Of a stretch of 22,761 nt of DNA, positions 16,232 to 22,761 are shown piece by piece. Each line of letters opens with the position of its first letter. Position 1 is the stretch's first letter. Position numbers and translations under genes: made by a program. Below the pieces are notes generated by a model. It saw only the letters and a list, made by a program, of their open reading frames with translations, was not told where the DNA came from and searched no databases. Origin of the DNA: UBA11524 sp964542315 (GTDB taxonomy: Bacteria; Bacillota; Clostridia; Christensenellales; Aristaeellaceae). The stretch lies in contig CAZIUA010000040.1 in assembly GCA_964542315.1 (NCBI GenBank), forward strand, positions 1-22,761, read 5' to 3'.

Positions 16232-17596
16232 ATGGACAAGAAGATCTACGACCTGATCGATTCCTATGCCGATGCCTATACCGCCCACCTGAAGCGCTGG
16301 GTGCAGGTGCCTTCTGTGAAGGACGAGCCTGCCCCGGGTGCGCCCTTTGGCAAGGAAGTCCGCCGCATGTATGACATCGCGCTGGCGGATTGCGAAGCGG
16401 AGGGCTTCGTGACGCGCGGCTTTGACGGCTACGCGCTGGATGCGACGCTGGGCGAGGCCGAGGAGGCCATTGCCGTCCTGGGGCATCTGGATGTGGTGCC
16501 TGCAGGCGATGGCTGGACGGTGGATCCCTTCGCGGCGGTGCAGCAGGGCGACCGGCTCTACGGCCGCGGCACCGGGGACGACAAGGGTCCGGCGCTGTGT
16601 GCGCTCTATGCCATGAAGGCCATCAAGGAGGCCGGCGTGCCGCTGAAGAAGAGCATCCGCCTGATCTTGGGCTGCGATGAGGAAAGCGGCTGGGAGGACA
16701 TGGCGTACTACTGCGCCCATGCGGACATGCCTGAAGTCGGCTTCTCCCCGGATGCCTCCTTCCCCCTCATCAACACCGAAAAGGCGATGCTCCATATGGT
16801 GCTGACTGCGCCTGTGTCCAATGAGGGGCTGCAGGTGAAGGAAATGTTCACCGGCGAGCGTCTGAATGTCATCCCGGGCGAGAGCAAGGCACTGCTGGCT
16901 GGTGGTGCGGAGCTGGCGGAGCAGGTGGCGGCCTATGCGGCCAGGACCGGCCTGCCCTACACGGCGGAAGTGACGGACGAGGGCGTCTGGGTCACGGCGG
17001 AGGGCATCCCCGGCCACAGCGCCTATCCCGAAGGCCGCCGCAATGCCATCGGCATGATGCTCCTGCTGCTCAAGGAGCTGGGTGTCCAGGGTGCCTTCGC
17101 CACGCTGGCGGACGCTGTCGGTCTGCAGAGCAACGGCGCGGCACTGGGCTGCGCGTGTGAGGATGCGGTCTCCGGCGCGCTGACCTGCAACATGGGCATC
17201 CTCCACCTGGAAAACGGCGTCATCACCTGCACGCTGGATATGCGCGTGCCGGTCACGGCGGATCTGGATCAGCTGGAAGCGAATGCGCGGGCTGCGCTGC
17301 CGGGCTTCCATGCGGGATCCGTGGAGAAGAAGGAGCCCCATCACGTCCCGGCGGAGAGTGAGCTGGTGTCGAATCTGCTGGCGGCATATCACGAGGAGAC
17401 CGGTCTGCCGGCTGAGCCTCAGTTCACCGGCGGCGGCACCTACGCCAAGGTGCTCAAGCAGGGCGTGGCGTATGGCGCGGCCTTCCCGGATGACGAGGAT
17501 CTGGCGCATCAGGCCGGGGAGTATGTGTATCTGTCCAAGATGATCACCGCCACGAAGATTTACGCCAATGCGCTGATCCGCCTGGCCGGAAAGTAA
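16232..17596 (+). CDS. M20 family dipeptidase (PepV/Sapep-like)
   Basis: A metal-dependent cytoplasmic dipeptidase of 454 residues. The two-metal site ligands are all present: GHLDVVPAGDGW (His about 84, Asp about 86) and GRGTGDDKGP (bridging Asp about 117). The catalytic Glu lies in DEESGWEDM (about 150), an Asp in FSPDASFP, and the last His is in EDLAHQAGEYV (about 425). The lid domain between the catalytic halves, including ITCTLDMRVP, and the GGGTYAK segment near the C-terminus fit the PepV/Sapep branch rather than the shorter ArgE/DapE branch. It uses an AAAGGAG site about 10 bases upstream and follows the ABC gene by 44 bases. It likely recycles dipeptides; a functional tie to the exporter is not shown. 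Confidence 0.93.
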   Translation: MDKKIYDLIDSYADAYTAHLKRWVQVPSVKDEPAPGAPFGKEVRRMYDIALADCEAEGFVTRGFDGYALDATLGEAEEAIAVLGHLDVVPAGDGWTVDPFAAVQQGDRLYGRGTGDDKGPALCALYAMKAIKEAGVPLKKSIRLILGCDEESGWEDMAYYCAHADMPEVGFSPDASFPLINTEKAMLHMVLTAPVSNEGLQVKEMFTGERLNVIPGESKALLAGGAELAEQVAAYAARTGLPYTAEVTDEGVWVTAEGIPGHSAYPEGRRNAIGMMLLLLKELGVQGAFATLADAVGLQSNGAALGCACEDAVSGALTCNMGILHLENGVITCTLDMRVPVTADLDQLEANARAALPGFHAGSVEKKEPHHVPAESELVSNLLAAYHEETGLPAEPQFTGGGTYAKVLKQGVAYGAAFPDDEDLAHQAGEYVYLSKMITATKIYANALIRLAGK

Positions 17597-17622
17597 GGGA
17601 AAATCCACCGGTATGCGACCGC

Positions 17623-17667
17623 GGCGGTGCTGCAGGGACATTGCGCCCTTCGGCACCGCCTCTTTTT
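17623..17667 (+). terminator. Rho-independent terminator after M20 dipeptidase
   Basis: GGCGGTGC (17623-17630) pairs perfectly with GCACCGCC (17653-17660), with inner GGG/CCC pairing, followed by TCTTTTT. Confidence 0.9.
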
Positions 17668-17680
17668 ATGCCGTTTGTTC

Positions 17681-17709
17681 TTTACTTTTCCCTCTGGAAG
17701 CTGTATAAT
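17681..17709 (+). promoter_or_regulatory. parAB promoter
   Basis: -35 TTTACT (17681-17686), 17-base spacer, consensus -10 TATAAT (17704-17709). It follows the dipeptidase terminator, so parA starts a new transcription unit. Confidence 0.87.
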
Positions 17710-17726
17710 AAGATGATTTATTATAC
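17703..17726. promoter_or_regulatory. Palindrome overlapping the parA -10, possible operator
   Basis: GTATAATAA (17703-17711) and TTATTATAC (17718-17726) form a perfect 9-bp inverted repeat with a 6-base centre, covering the -10 and probable start site. It also places a TATAAT on the opposite strand. A second small repeat, ACCCA/TGGGT, follows at 17725-17737. Operator function is an inference. Confidence 0.5.
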
Positions 17727-17762
17727 CCAAACTGGGTCAATATGCACAGGGGAGGATTCATC

Positions 17763-18548
17763 ATGGCCAAGACGATCTCCATCATCAATCAGAAGGGCGG
17801 CGTGGGCAAAACGACCACGGCGATCAATCTGTCCGCCCTGATGGCGGATATGGGGCAGCGCGTGCTGCTCGTGGATCTGGATCCCCAGGGGAATTCGACG
17901 TCCGGCCTGGGCATGGCGGTGGAGGAGAAGTCCGTCTACGAGGTGCTGATGGGGCGCGTCCGCATGCAGGAGCTGGTGGAGAAGACGGATTTCAAGAACC
18001 TCTCCATCGCCGGCGGCGATATCCGCCTGGCTGGTGCCGAGCTGGAAATGGTCAACCTGGAGAAGCGCGAATTCCGCCTTAAGACCGCCCTGCAGACCGT
18101 GGCGCAGGATTTCGACTTCATCCTGATCGACTGTCCGCCGTCCCTGTCGCTGCTGACGGTCAATGCGCTGACTGCCTCCGACAGCGTCATCATCCCCATC
18201 CAGTGTGAATACTACGCGCTGGAAGGCGTCGCGAGCCTGGTGCAGACCATCCAGCGTGTGAAGAAGACCTCCAACCCCCACCTGGACATCGAGGGCGTGC
18301 TGCTGACCATGCTGGACGGCCGCACGAATCTGGGCCTGCAGGTGGTGGACGAGGTCAAGAAGCACTTCAAGAAGCAGGTGTACGGTACGGTCATCCCGCG
18401 CACGGTGCGCCTGGGTGAGGCGCCGTCCCACGGCGAGCCCATCCACATCTACGACAAGCGCTCCAATGGCACGATCGCCTATGCGTCCCTGGCCCGTGAG
18501 GTGCTGGCGCGCAATGGTGTCAAGGTGGATAAGCACTGGACGCTTTGA
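17763..18548 (+). CDS. parA: ParA/Soj family chromosome-partitioning ATPase
   Basis: A MinD/ParA-type P-loop ATPase (261 residues) that works with ParB in chromosome segregation and, in sporulating relatives, regulates DnaA. The deviant Walker A KGGVGKTT (residues 11-18), LLVDLDPQGNST (Walker A') and FILIDCPPSLSLLTVNAL (Walker B) are intact. The C-terminal IPRTVRLGEAPSHGEPI segment is characteristic of the chromosomal Soj branch. The protein lacks an N-terminal helix-turn-helix domain, unlike plasmid type Ia ParA. ATG 17763 is chosen over an ATG seven codons upstream because GGGGAGG lies 7 bases before it and the family begins MAKTIS. parB follows after 65 bases. Confidence 0.96.
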   Translation: MAKTISIINQKGGVGKTTTAINLSALMADMGQRVLLVDLDPQGNSTSGLGMAVEEKSVYEVLMGRVRMQELVEKTDFKNLSIAGGDIRLAGAELEMVNLEKREFRLKTALQTVAQDFDFILIDCPPSLSLLTVNALTASDSVIIPIQCEYYALEGVASLVQTIQRVKKTSNPHLDIEGVLLTMLDGRTNLGLQVVDEVKKHFKKQVYGTVIPRTVRLGEAPSHGEPIHIYDKRSNGTIAYASLAREVLARNGVKVDKHWTL

Positions 18549-18613
18549 TGTGACCGCAGCCGACCTGCGCATGCAGAACAAATGCCGAATCATCCCGAAG
18601 GGAGCCAACATTT

Positions 18614-19483
18614 ATGCCGAAAAAGACGCATGGGCTGGCCCGGGGCCTGGATGCCCTGCTGCCCGAATTGGATACCGCTGCCCCAGGCGCAGGGCAGGAG
18701 ATCAGCATCGGGGATATCGATCCCAACCCGGATCAGCCCCGCCATACCTTTTCGCCCGAGAGCATTGAGCAGCTGTCCCAGTCCGTGAAGGAGCAGGGCG
18801 TGCTGCAGCCCATCCTGGTCACTCCGACCAGCGGCGGACGCTACCGCATCGTCGCGGGTGAGCGCCGCTGGCGTGCGGCCCGTGCCGCCGGACTGACCAC
18901 CGTGCCCTGCATCGTGCGCGAGATGGATGTGGTCACCCAGATGGAGATCGCGCTGATCGAGAACATCCAGCGTGAAGACCTCAACCCCATCGAGACCGCC
19001 ATGGGCATCCAGAGCCTGATGAAGCAGTGCGGCTACACCCAGGAGAAGGTGGCTCAGCGGCTGAGCAAATCCCGTCCGGCGGTGGCGAATCTGCTGCGCC
19101 TGCTGACCCTGCCCGAAAGCGTGATCGACATGATCCGCCACGGCACCCTGTCCGCCGGACACGCGCGCGTTTTGGCCGGCCTGAGTTCCGACGATGTGAA
19201 GATCAGCCTGGCCAACCGCACCGTGGCGGAGGGCTGGTCCGTTCGTCAGCTGGAGAATGCCGTGGCGCTGATGCGTCAGCCTGGCACGAAGCTCCCCAAG
19301 CAGCCCGCTGCAAAGCCGAAGCTGGATGCGGAGCTGCACGAGCTGGAGAACCTCTGCCGCGAGGCCTTCGGCATGCGCGCGACCCTCACCGGCAATGCCA
19401 AAAAGGGCAAGATCGTGCTGCAATACTACTCCCAGGATGAGCTGGAGCGCCTCAACGAACTGCTTCAGCAGCTGCATAAGTGA
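18614..19483 (+). CDS. parB: ParB/Spo0J chromosome-partitioning protein
   Basis: DNA-binding CTPase clamp that loads at parS and recruits ParA and condensin. The 289-residue protein has the short N-terminal ParA-stimulating motif KKTHGLARGLDALLP. The ParB/Srx nuclease-like CTP domain follows (IDPNPDQPRHTF, GVLQPILV, YRIVAGERRWRAARAAG with the GERR box II, ENIQREDLNPIETA). A helix-turn-helix (YTQEKVAQRLSKSRPAVANLLRLL) and a C-terminal dimer domain (IVLQYYSQDELERLNELLQQL) complete it. AAGGGAG lies 9 bases before ATG 18614. No sequence close to the usual parS palindrome was seen in the window. The gene is followed, unusually, by glycan genes instead of rsmG/mnmG neighbours. Confidence 0.96.
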   Translation: MPKKTHGLARGLDALLPELDTAAPGAGQEISIGDIDPNPDQPRHTFSPESIEQLSQSVKEQGVLQPILVTPTSGGRYRIVAGERRWRAARAAGLTTVPCIVREMDVVTQMEIALIENIQREDLNPIETAMGIQSLMKQCGYTQEKVAQRLSKSRPAVANLLRLLTLPESVIDMIRHGTLSAGHARVLAGLSSDDVKISLANRTVAEGWSVRQLENAVALMRQPGTKLPKQPAAKPKLDAELHELENLCREAFGMRATLTGNAKKGKIVLQYYSQDELERLNELLQQLHK

Positions 19484-19542
19484 CCTTGTCCGGCCGCCGC
19501 GATGAAAAACGGCGCGCCGCAGGAAAGATTGGAGGCATCCCC

Positions 19543-20241
19543 ATGGCGAAACTCCCGCCGCTCCCTGATCTGCCCCGCTGGGATGGTCCGCTGTCCCATC
19601 CCTTCTATTCGAATGTCGTCAAGCGCGCGCTGGATTTCCTCCTCGCGCTGATCGTGCTCATCCCGGCCAGCCTGGTGATGATCCCCCTGGCCATCTGGGT
19701 GAAGCTGGATTCCCCCGGCCCGGTGCTGTATCGTGCCGTGCGCGGCGGATACAAGAATAAGCCCTTCTACATCATGAAATTCCGCACTATGGTGGTGGAC
19801 GCCGACAAGACCGGCGGCTGCACCGCCAAGGACGATCCACGCGTGACCCGTTCCGGCCGGGTGATGCGCCGCCTCAAGCTGGACGAGCTGCCCCAGCTGT
19901 TCAACATCATCAGGGGCGACATGTCCTTCGTCGGCCCGCGCCCGGAGCTGCTGCTCTACACCAATGCCTACACGGCGGATCAGCAGTGCATCATGTGGGT
20001 GCGCCCCGGCATCACCGACCGCTCCTCCATCGTGTATATCGCGCAGGATGAGATCGTCGGCACCGAAAACCCGGTGGAGAATTACGAGAAGTACATCCTG
20101 CCGGAGAAGAACCGTCTCCGCGTGGAATACGCGCAGCATCAGAGCTTTGCGCTGGATATGCAGCTTTTCTTTGAGACCATCGGCGGCGTGTTCGGCAAGG
20201 CGAAGAAGATGGCGCAGGAAAAGGGGAAGAAAGCAGCATGA
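19543..20241 (+). CDS. Polyprenyl-phosphate sugar-1-phosphate transferase
   Basis: A small (232-residue) initiating glycosyl-phosphate transferase of the bacterial sugar transferase family. It would join a sugar-1-phosphate from a nucleotide sugar to undecaprenyl phosphate as the first step of a capsule, exopolysaccharide or glycoprotein glycan. One N-terminal hydrophobic re-entrant helix is seen (ALDFLLALIVLIPASLVMIP). Conserved blocks follow: SPGPVLYRAVRGGYKNKPFYIMKFRTM, the catalytic LKLDELPQLFNIIRGDMSFVGPRPE and WVRPGITDRSSI. It lacks the extra membrane helices of WcaJ/WbaP. ATG 19543 has TTGGAGG 7 bases upstream; the frame opens earlier at 19480 but overlaps parB without a site. Its stop overlaps the next start (ATGA). 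Confidence 0.92.
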   Translation: MAKLPPLPDLPRWDGPLSHPFYSNVVKRALDFLLALIVLIPASLVMIPLAIWVKLDSPGPVLYRAVRGGYKNKPFYIMKFRTMVVDADKTGGCTAKDDPRVTRSGRVMRRLKLDELPQLFNIIRGDMSFVGPRPELLLYTNAYTADQQCIMWVRPGITDRSSIVYIAQDEIVGTENPVENYEKYILPEKNRLRVEYAQHQSFALDMQLFFETIGGVFGKAKKMAQEKGKKAA

Positions 20242-21110
20242 CCTATACGGAAAAGACCCATGCGGCCTTTGGCGGCGCGCCCATCGATACTTCCGATCCG
20301 CGCGTGCTGGCCTGGCTGATCCGCCGCCATGGGCTCGAAATGACCCATATCAGCCGCGGCAGCCACATCGGCGCCATCTTCTCCCTCGCGGAGATCATGG
20401 CCACCCTCTATACCGGCGTGCTGCATGTGGATCCGCTTCAGCCCAAGATGCCCGACCGTGACCGCCTCGTCCTCTCCAAGGGGCATGCAGGCGCAGCGGT
20501 CTATGCAGCGCTGGCGGAACGCGGCTTCTTCGATGTGGAGGAGCTGTCCACCCATTACGCCAACGGTTCACGCCTCTCAGGGCATGTGAGCCACAAGGGC
20601 GTGCCGGGCGTGGAGTTCTCCACCGGTTCTCTGGGACACGGGCTGGCGGTCTGTGCCGGCATGGCGCTGGGTGCGAAGAAGGACAATGCACCCTGGCGCG
20701 TCTTCTGCGTTTTGGGGGATGGCGAGTGCGACGAGGGTTCTGTGTGGGAAGCCGCCCTCCAGGCCCATCATTACGGGCTGGATAACCTGATCGCAGTGGT
20801 GGATCACAACCGCATGCAGTCGCTGGATTTCTGCGAAAACACCATCGCGCTGGAACCCTTCGGGGAGAAATGGGCGGCCTTCGGATGGAACGTCATCAAA
20901 GTGGACGGGCATGACGTGGATGCGCTGCGTGCCGCCTTCGAGCAGGCCAAGGCCAACCGCGGCAGCGGCAAGCCCACCGTCATCATCGCGCTGACCACCA
21001 AGGGCAAGGGGGTGTCCTTCATGGAGAATGACATCCTCTGGCATTACCGCACGCCCCAGGGGGAGGAATACGACGCAGCGCTGAAGGAACTGGAGGCGCA
21101 AAGGCCATGA
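20238..21110 (+). CDS. Transketolase, N-terminal subunit
   Basis: The thiamine-diphosphate-binding half of a two-gene transketolase (290 residues). It shows VLSKGHAGAAVYAALAERG, the FSTGSLGHGLAVCAGMALG block, and the ThDP/Mg motif GDGECDEGSVWEAALQAHHYGLDNLIAVVDHN (GDG about residue 160 and Asn about 30 residues later). It ends with TTKGKGVSFMEN. Fused transketolases are about 660 residues; this is the split form common in Bacillota and Archaea. It overlaps both neighbours by ATGA, indicating tight coupling with the sugar transferase and the C-terminal subunit. The role could be pentose-phosphate exchange or making a sugar for the glycan; context favours the latter weakly. Confidence 0.94.
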   Translation: MTYTEKTHAAFGGAPIDTSDPRVLAWLIRRHGLEMTHISRGSHIGAIFSLAEIMATLYTGVLHVDPLQPKMPDRDRLVLSKGHAGAAVYAALAERGFFDVEELSTHYANGSRLSGHVSHKGVPGVEFSTGSLGHGLAVCAGMALGAKKDNAPWRVFCVLGDGECDEGSVWEAALQAHHYGLDNLIAVVDHNRMQSLDFCENTIALEPFGEKWAAFGWNVIKVDGHDVDALRAAFEQAKANRGSGKPTVIIALTTKGKGVSFMENDILWHYRTPQGEEYDAALKELEAQRP

Positions 21111-22030
21111 GAGATGCATTTACCCGTGCGCTGATGCGCGAGGCCGCCAACGATCCGCGGCTGACCCTCGTCACCGGTGACCTGGGCTTCGGTGTGCTGA
21201 AGCCCTTCTGGGAGACCTATCCGGATCAGTTCGTCAATGCGGGCATCGCCGAGCAGGGCATGACCGGCCTGGCTGCCGGCCTGTCCATGACCGGACGCAC
21301 CGTGCTGACCTATTCCATCGGCAATTTCCCGACCCTGCGCTGCATCGAGCAGATCCGCAATGACTGTGCCTACCATGGCGCGAATGTCAAGGTGGTGTGC
21401 GTGGGCGGCGGCTTCGTCTACGGGAGCCTGGGCATGTCCCACCATGCGACGGAGGACATGGCCATCCTGCGGGCGCTGCCGGGCGTGACGGTCTTCACCC
21501 CTGGCGACCCCTATGAGGTGGAAGCCATCGTGCCAGTCATGCTGAACACCCCCGGCACCTGCTATCTGCGCCTGGGACGCGGCGGCGAACCCTGTCTGCA
21601 TGACGGCCCCATCGCGAATTATACCGCGCCGCACGCCCTCACCCTGCGTGAAGGCAGCGATGTGGCGCTCCTGTCCGCTGGCGGCATCCTGACCCAGACG
21701 GTCAGCGCGGCGAAGTTCCTGGCGGAGCAAGGCGTTTCCGCCGAGGTGGTGAGCTTCCCCTGCCTCAAGCCCATCGATCAGGAGAAGCTGGCCGAGCTGG
21801 CACAGCGCTTCCGCCATATCGTCACGGTGGAGGAGCATTCCGTCGTGGGCGGCTTCGGCAGCGCGGTGTGCGAATGCATCGCTGAGACCGGCGCCCCGTG
21901 CAAGGTCCACCGCATCGGCATGGAGGACGTGTATTCCACCATCGTCGGCACGCAGCAATACCTGCGCGGCGAATACCGCATGGATGACCATGCCATCTGC
22001 CAGCGCACGCTGGACTGGCTCAACGATTGA
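21107..22030 (+). CDS. Transketolase, C-terminal subunit
   Basis: The partner half (307 residues), holding the pyrimidine-binding and C-terminal domains. The catalytic glutamate that protonates ThDP lies in VNAGIAEQGMTGLAAGLSMTG (Glu about 48). YSIGNFPTLRCIEQIRND and GGGFVYGSLGMSHHATEDMAILRALPGVTVF match the family. YLRLGRGGEP, LLSAGGILTQTVSAAKFL and TVEEHSVVGGFGSAVCE mark the C-terminal Rossmann-like domain. It resembles the DXS/transketolase-C type found in sugar clusters. It starts within the last codons of the N-terminal subunit (ATGA), and a strong AGGAGG for the next gene follows its stop. Confidence 0.94.
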   Translation: MRDAFTRALMREAANDPRLTLVTGDLGFGVLKPFWETYPDQFVNAGIAEQGMTGLAAGLSMTGRTVLTYSIGNFPTLRCIEQIRNDCAYHGANVKVVCVGGGFVYGSLGMSHHATEDMAILRALPGVTVFTPGDPYEVEAIVPVMLNTPGTCYLRLGRGGEPCLHDGPIANYTAPHALTLREGSDVALLSAGGILTQTVSAAKFLAEQGVSAEVVSFPCLKPIDQEKLAELAQRFRHIVTVEEHSVVGGFGSAVCECIAETGAPCKVHRIGMEDVYSTIVGTQQYLRGEYRMDDHAICQRTLDWLND

Positions 22031-22041
22031 GGAGGCTGTGC

Positions 22042-22674
22042 ATGAAGAAGCTCATCGCTTTGGTGCTGACGCTCTGCCTGCTGCCGCTTTTTGCATCGGC
22101 GGAAATGAACGCCGAGGGCGAAGTCGTCGTGGCGCTGGAGGGCGCGACGTTTTCCTTTACCCCTGCGGAGGAGCTGATCTGCCTGACGCGGGAATCCAGT
22201 GCGTCGGTCTTCAACCGCTTTGGCCTGAGCCAGCGCGAGACCGTCCCCCTGATGGAGCAGAGCGGCGTCTACGCCCTGCTGACGGATGAAATGTACACCT
22301 GCGAGATCCAGATCGCGGCCCTGCCGGCCACGGATGAAAACTACAACGAAATGACCGGGTTCGGCGAGGAGATGACGCGCTCCGGCTTTGAGCATTACTA
22401 TCAGGAATGCGGCTATGACGTGCTGTTCTGCGACGTGTATAACGCATACGGCGGACACAAGTTCATCCGCACCTGCATGTCTGAGCTCCTGGAGGATGGT
22501 ACGCCCGATCACATGGTGGAATACCTGACCTGCCATGGCGGATATGCCGTGTCGATCGTGATGTTTACCTATGAAATTGCGCCGACCCAGGAACAGCTGG
22601 ATATGTGCGACGCATTGGCGGATTCGATGTGGATCATGCCGGATGCGGTCATTCTGGATGCCATCGGCGACTGA
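22042..22674 (+). CDS. Secreted protein of unknown function
   Basis: A 210-residue protein beginning with a clear signal peptide (MKKLIALVLTLCLLPLFASAE; cleavage likely after ASA). The mature part is acidic and has alternating beta strands (GEVVVALEGATFSFTPAEELICL). It includes Glu/Asp-rich loops and an even spread of Cys residues (ICL, YTCEI, QECGY, FCDVY, RTCMS, LTCHG, DMCDA), which could form disulfides outside the cell. No domain is recognised and there is no LPxTG or lipobox. ATG 22042 follows AGGAGG by 6 bases; an ATG five codons upstream overlaps the previous stop and is less likely. Its place behind the glycan genes suggests an envelope protein. Confidence 0.83.
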   Translation: MKKLIALVLTLCLLPLFASAEMNAEGEVVVALEGATFSFTPAEELICLTRESSASVFNRFGLSQRETVPLMEQSGVYALLTDEMYTCEIQIAALPATDENYNEMTGFGEEMTRSGFEHYYQECGYDVLFCDVYNAYGGHKFIRTCMSELLEDGTPDHMVEYLTCHGGYAVSIVMFTYEIAPTQEQLDMCDALADSMWIMPDAVILDAIGD

Positions 22675-22708
22675 TGTTGCCGTCTGAGAGGAAAGGAGAA
22701 AAACGGAA

Positions 22709-22761
22709 ATGGAAGAAAAGAAGCTGAGTCTGCCCGAGATCCACGCGGAACTGATGGAGCA
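22709..22761 (+). CDS. Start of a gene, possibly LicD-like (truncated by window end)
   Basis: Only 17 codons are visible (MEEKKLSLPEIHAELME). AAAGGAG lies about 10 bases upstream. The opening LSLPEIHAELME resembles the start of LicD/LPS cholinephosphotransferase-type proteins, which would fit a surface-glycan locus. This is too short for a firm call. Confidence 0.4.
   Translation, partial: MEEKKLSLPEIHAELME

Overview
The window (about 22.8 kb, visibly GC-rich, tightly packed) looks like chromosome of a Gram-positive-type bacterium, most probably a high-GC member of the Clostridia (Bacillota). The main reasons are an hrcA-grpE-dnaK-dnaJ heat-shock cluster behind a perfect CIRCE operator, a DnaK lacking the N-terminal insert of Gram-negative homologues, Soj/Spo0J-type parAB genes, sigma-A-like promoters, and strong AGGAGG-type ribosome binding sites. 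The organism call is an inference from gene content; no rRNA or tRNA is present to confirm it.

Layout. 1-3314 (+): 3' part of dnaE, then a GtrA-like membrane protein and a HAD phosphatase, nearly overlapping, closed by a terminator. 3391-8353 (-): the heat-shock cluster, read as hrcA, grpE, dnaK, dnaJ from a promoter/CIRCE at 8408-8474, with hairpins between grpE and dnaK and a hairpin-rich 258-base gap between dnaK and dnaJ. 8695-9393 (-): a lone beta-propeller-like protein with its own terminator. 9570-11032 (+): a TSCPD-domain protein and a minimal DEAD-box helicase that starts at TTG. 11050-11876 (+): a metallophosphoesterase broken by a one-base frameshift and an in-frame TAG. 11939-12538 (+): a strong promoter, a roughly 270-base structured non-coding RNA, and a small two-zinc-ribbon protein. 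12757-13803 (+): a winged-helix (AlkZ-like) gene broken by one in-frame TAG. 13882-17596 (+): a small hypothetical gene, an ABC exporter and an M20 dipeptidase. 17763-19483 (+): parA-parB. 19543-22761 (+): a membrane sugar-phosphate transferase, a two-subunit transketolase, a secreted protein of unknown function and the first codons of another gene, together resembling the edge of a surface-polysaccharide locus.

How the genes work together. HrcA would repress its own operon through CIRCE, giving heat-inducible DnaK/DnaJ/GrpE chaperone. ParA and ParB would segregate the chromosome. The glycosyl-1-phosphate transferase would start a lipid-linked glycan while the split transketolase may supply a sugar precursor; the overlapping ATGA junctions indicate one translationally coupled unit. 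The best candidate for something under-described is the RNA plus zinc-ribbon locus at 11.94-12.54 kb. The RNA may belong to the raiA motif class of large Firmicute RNAs, but that is from memory and needs a covariance-model search. A second oddity is that none of the 22 gene ends in the window uses TAG, while two otherwise coherent genes are interrupted by TAG.
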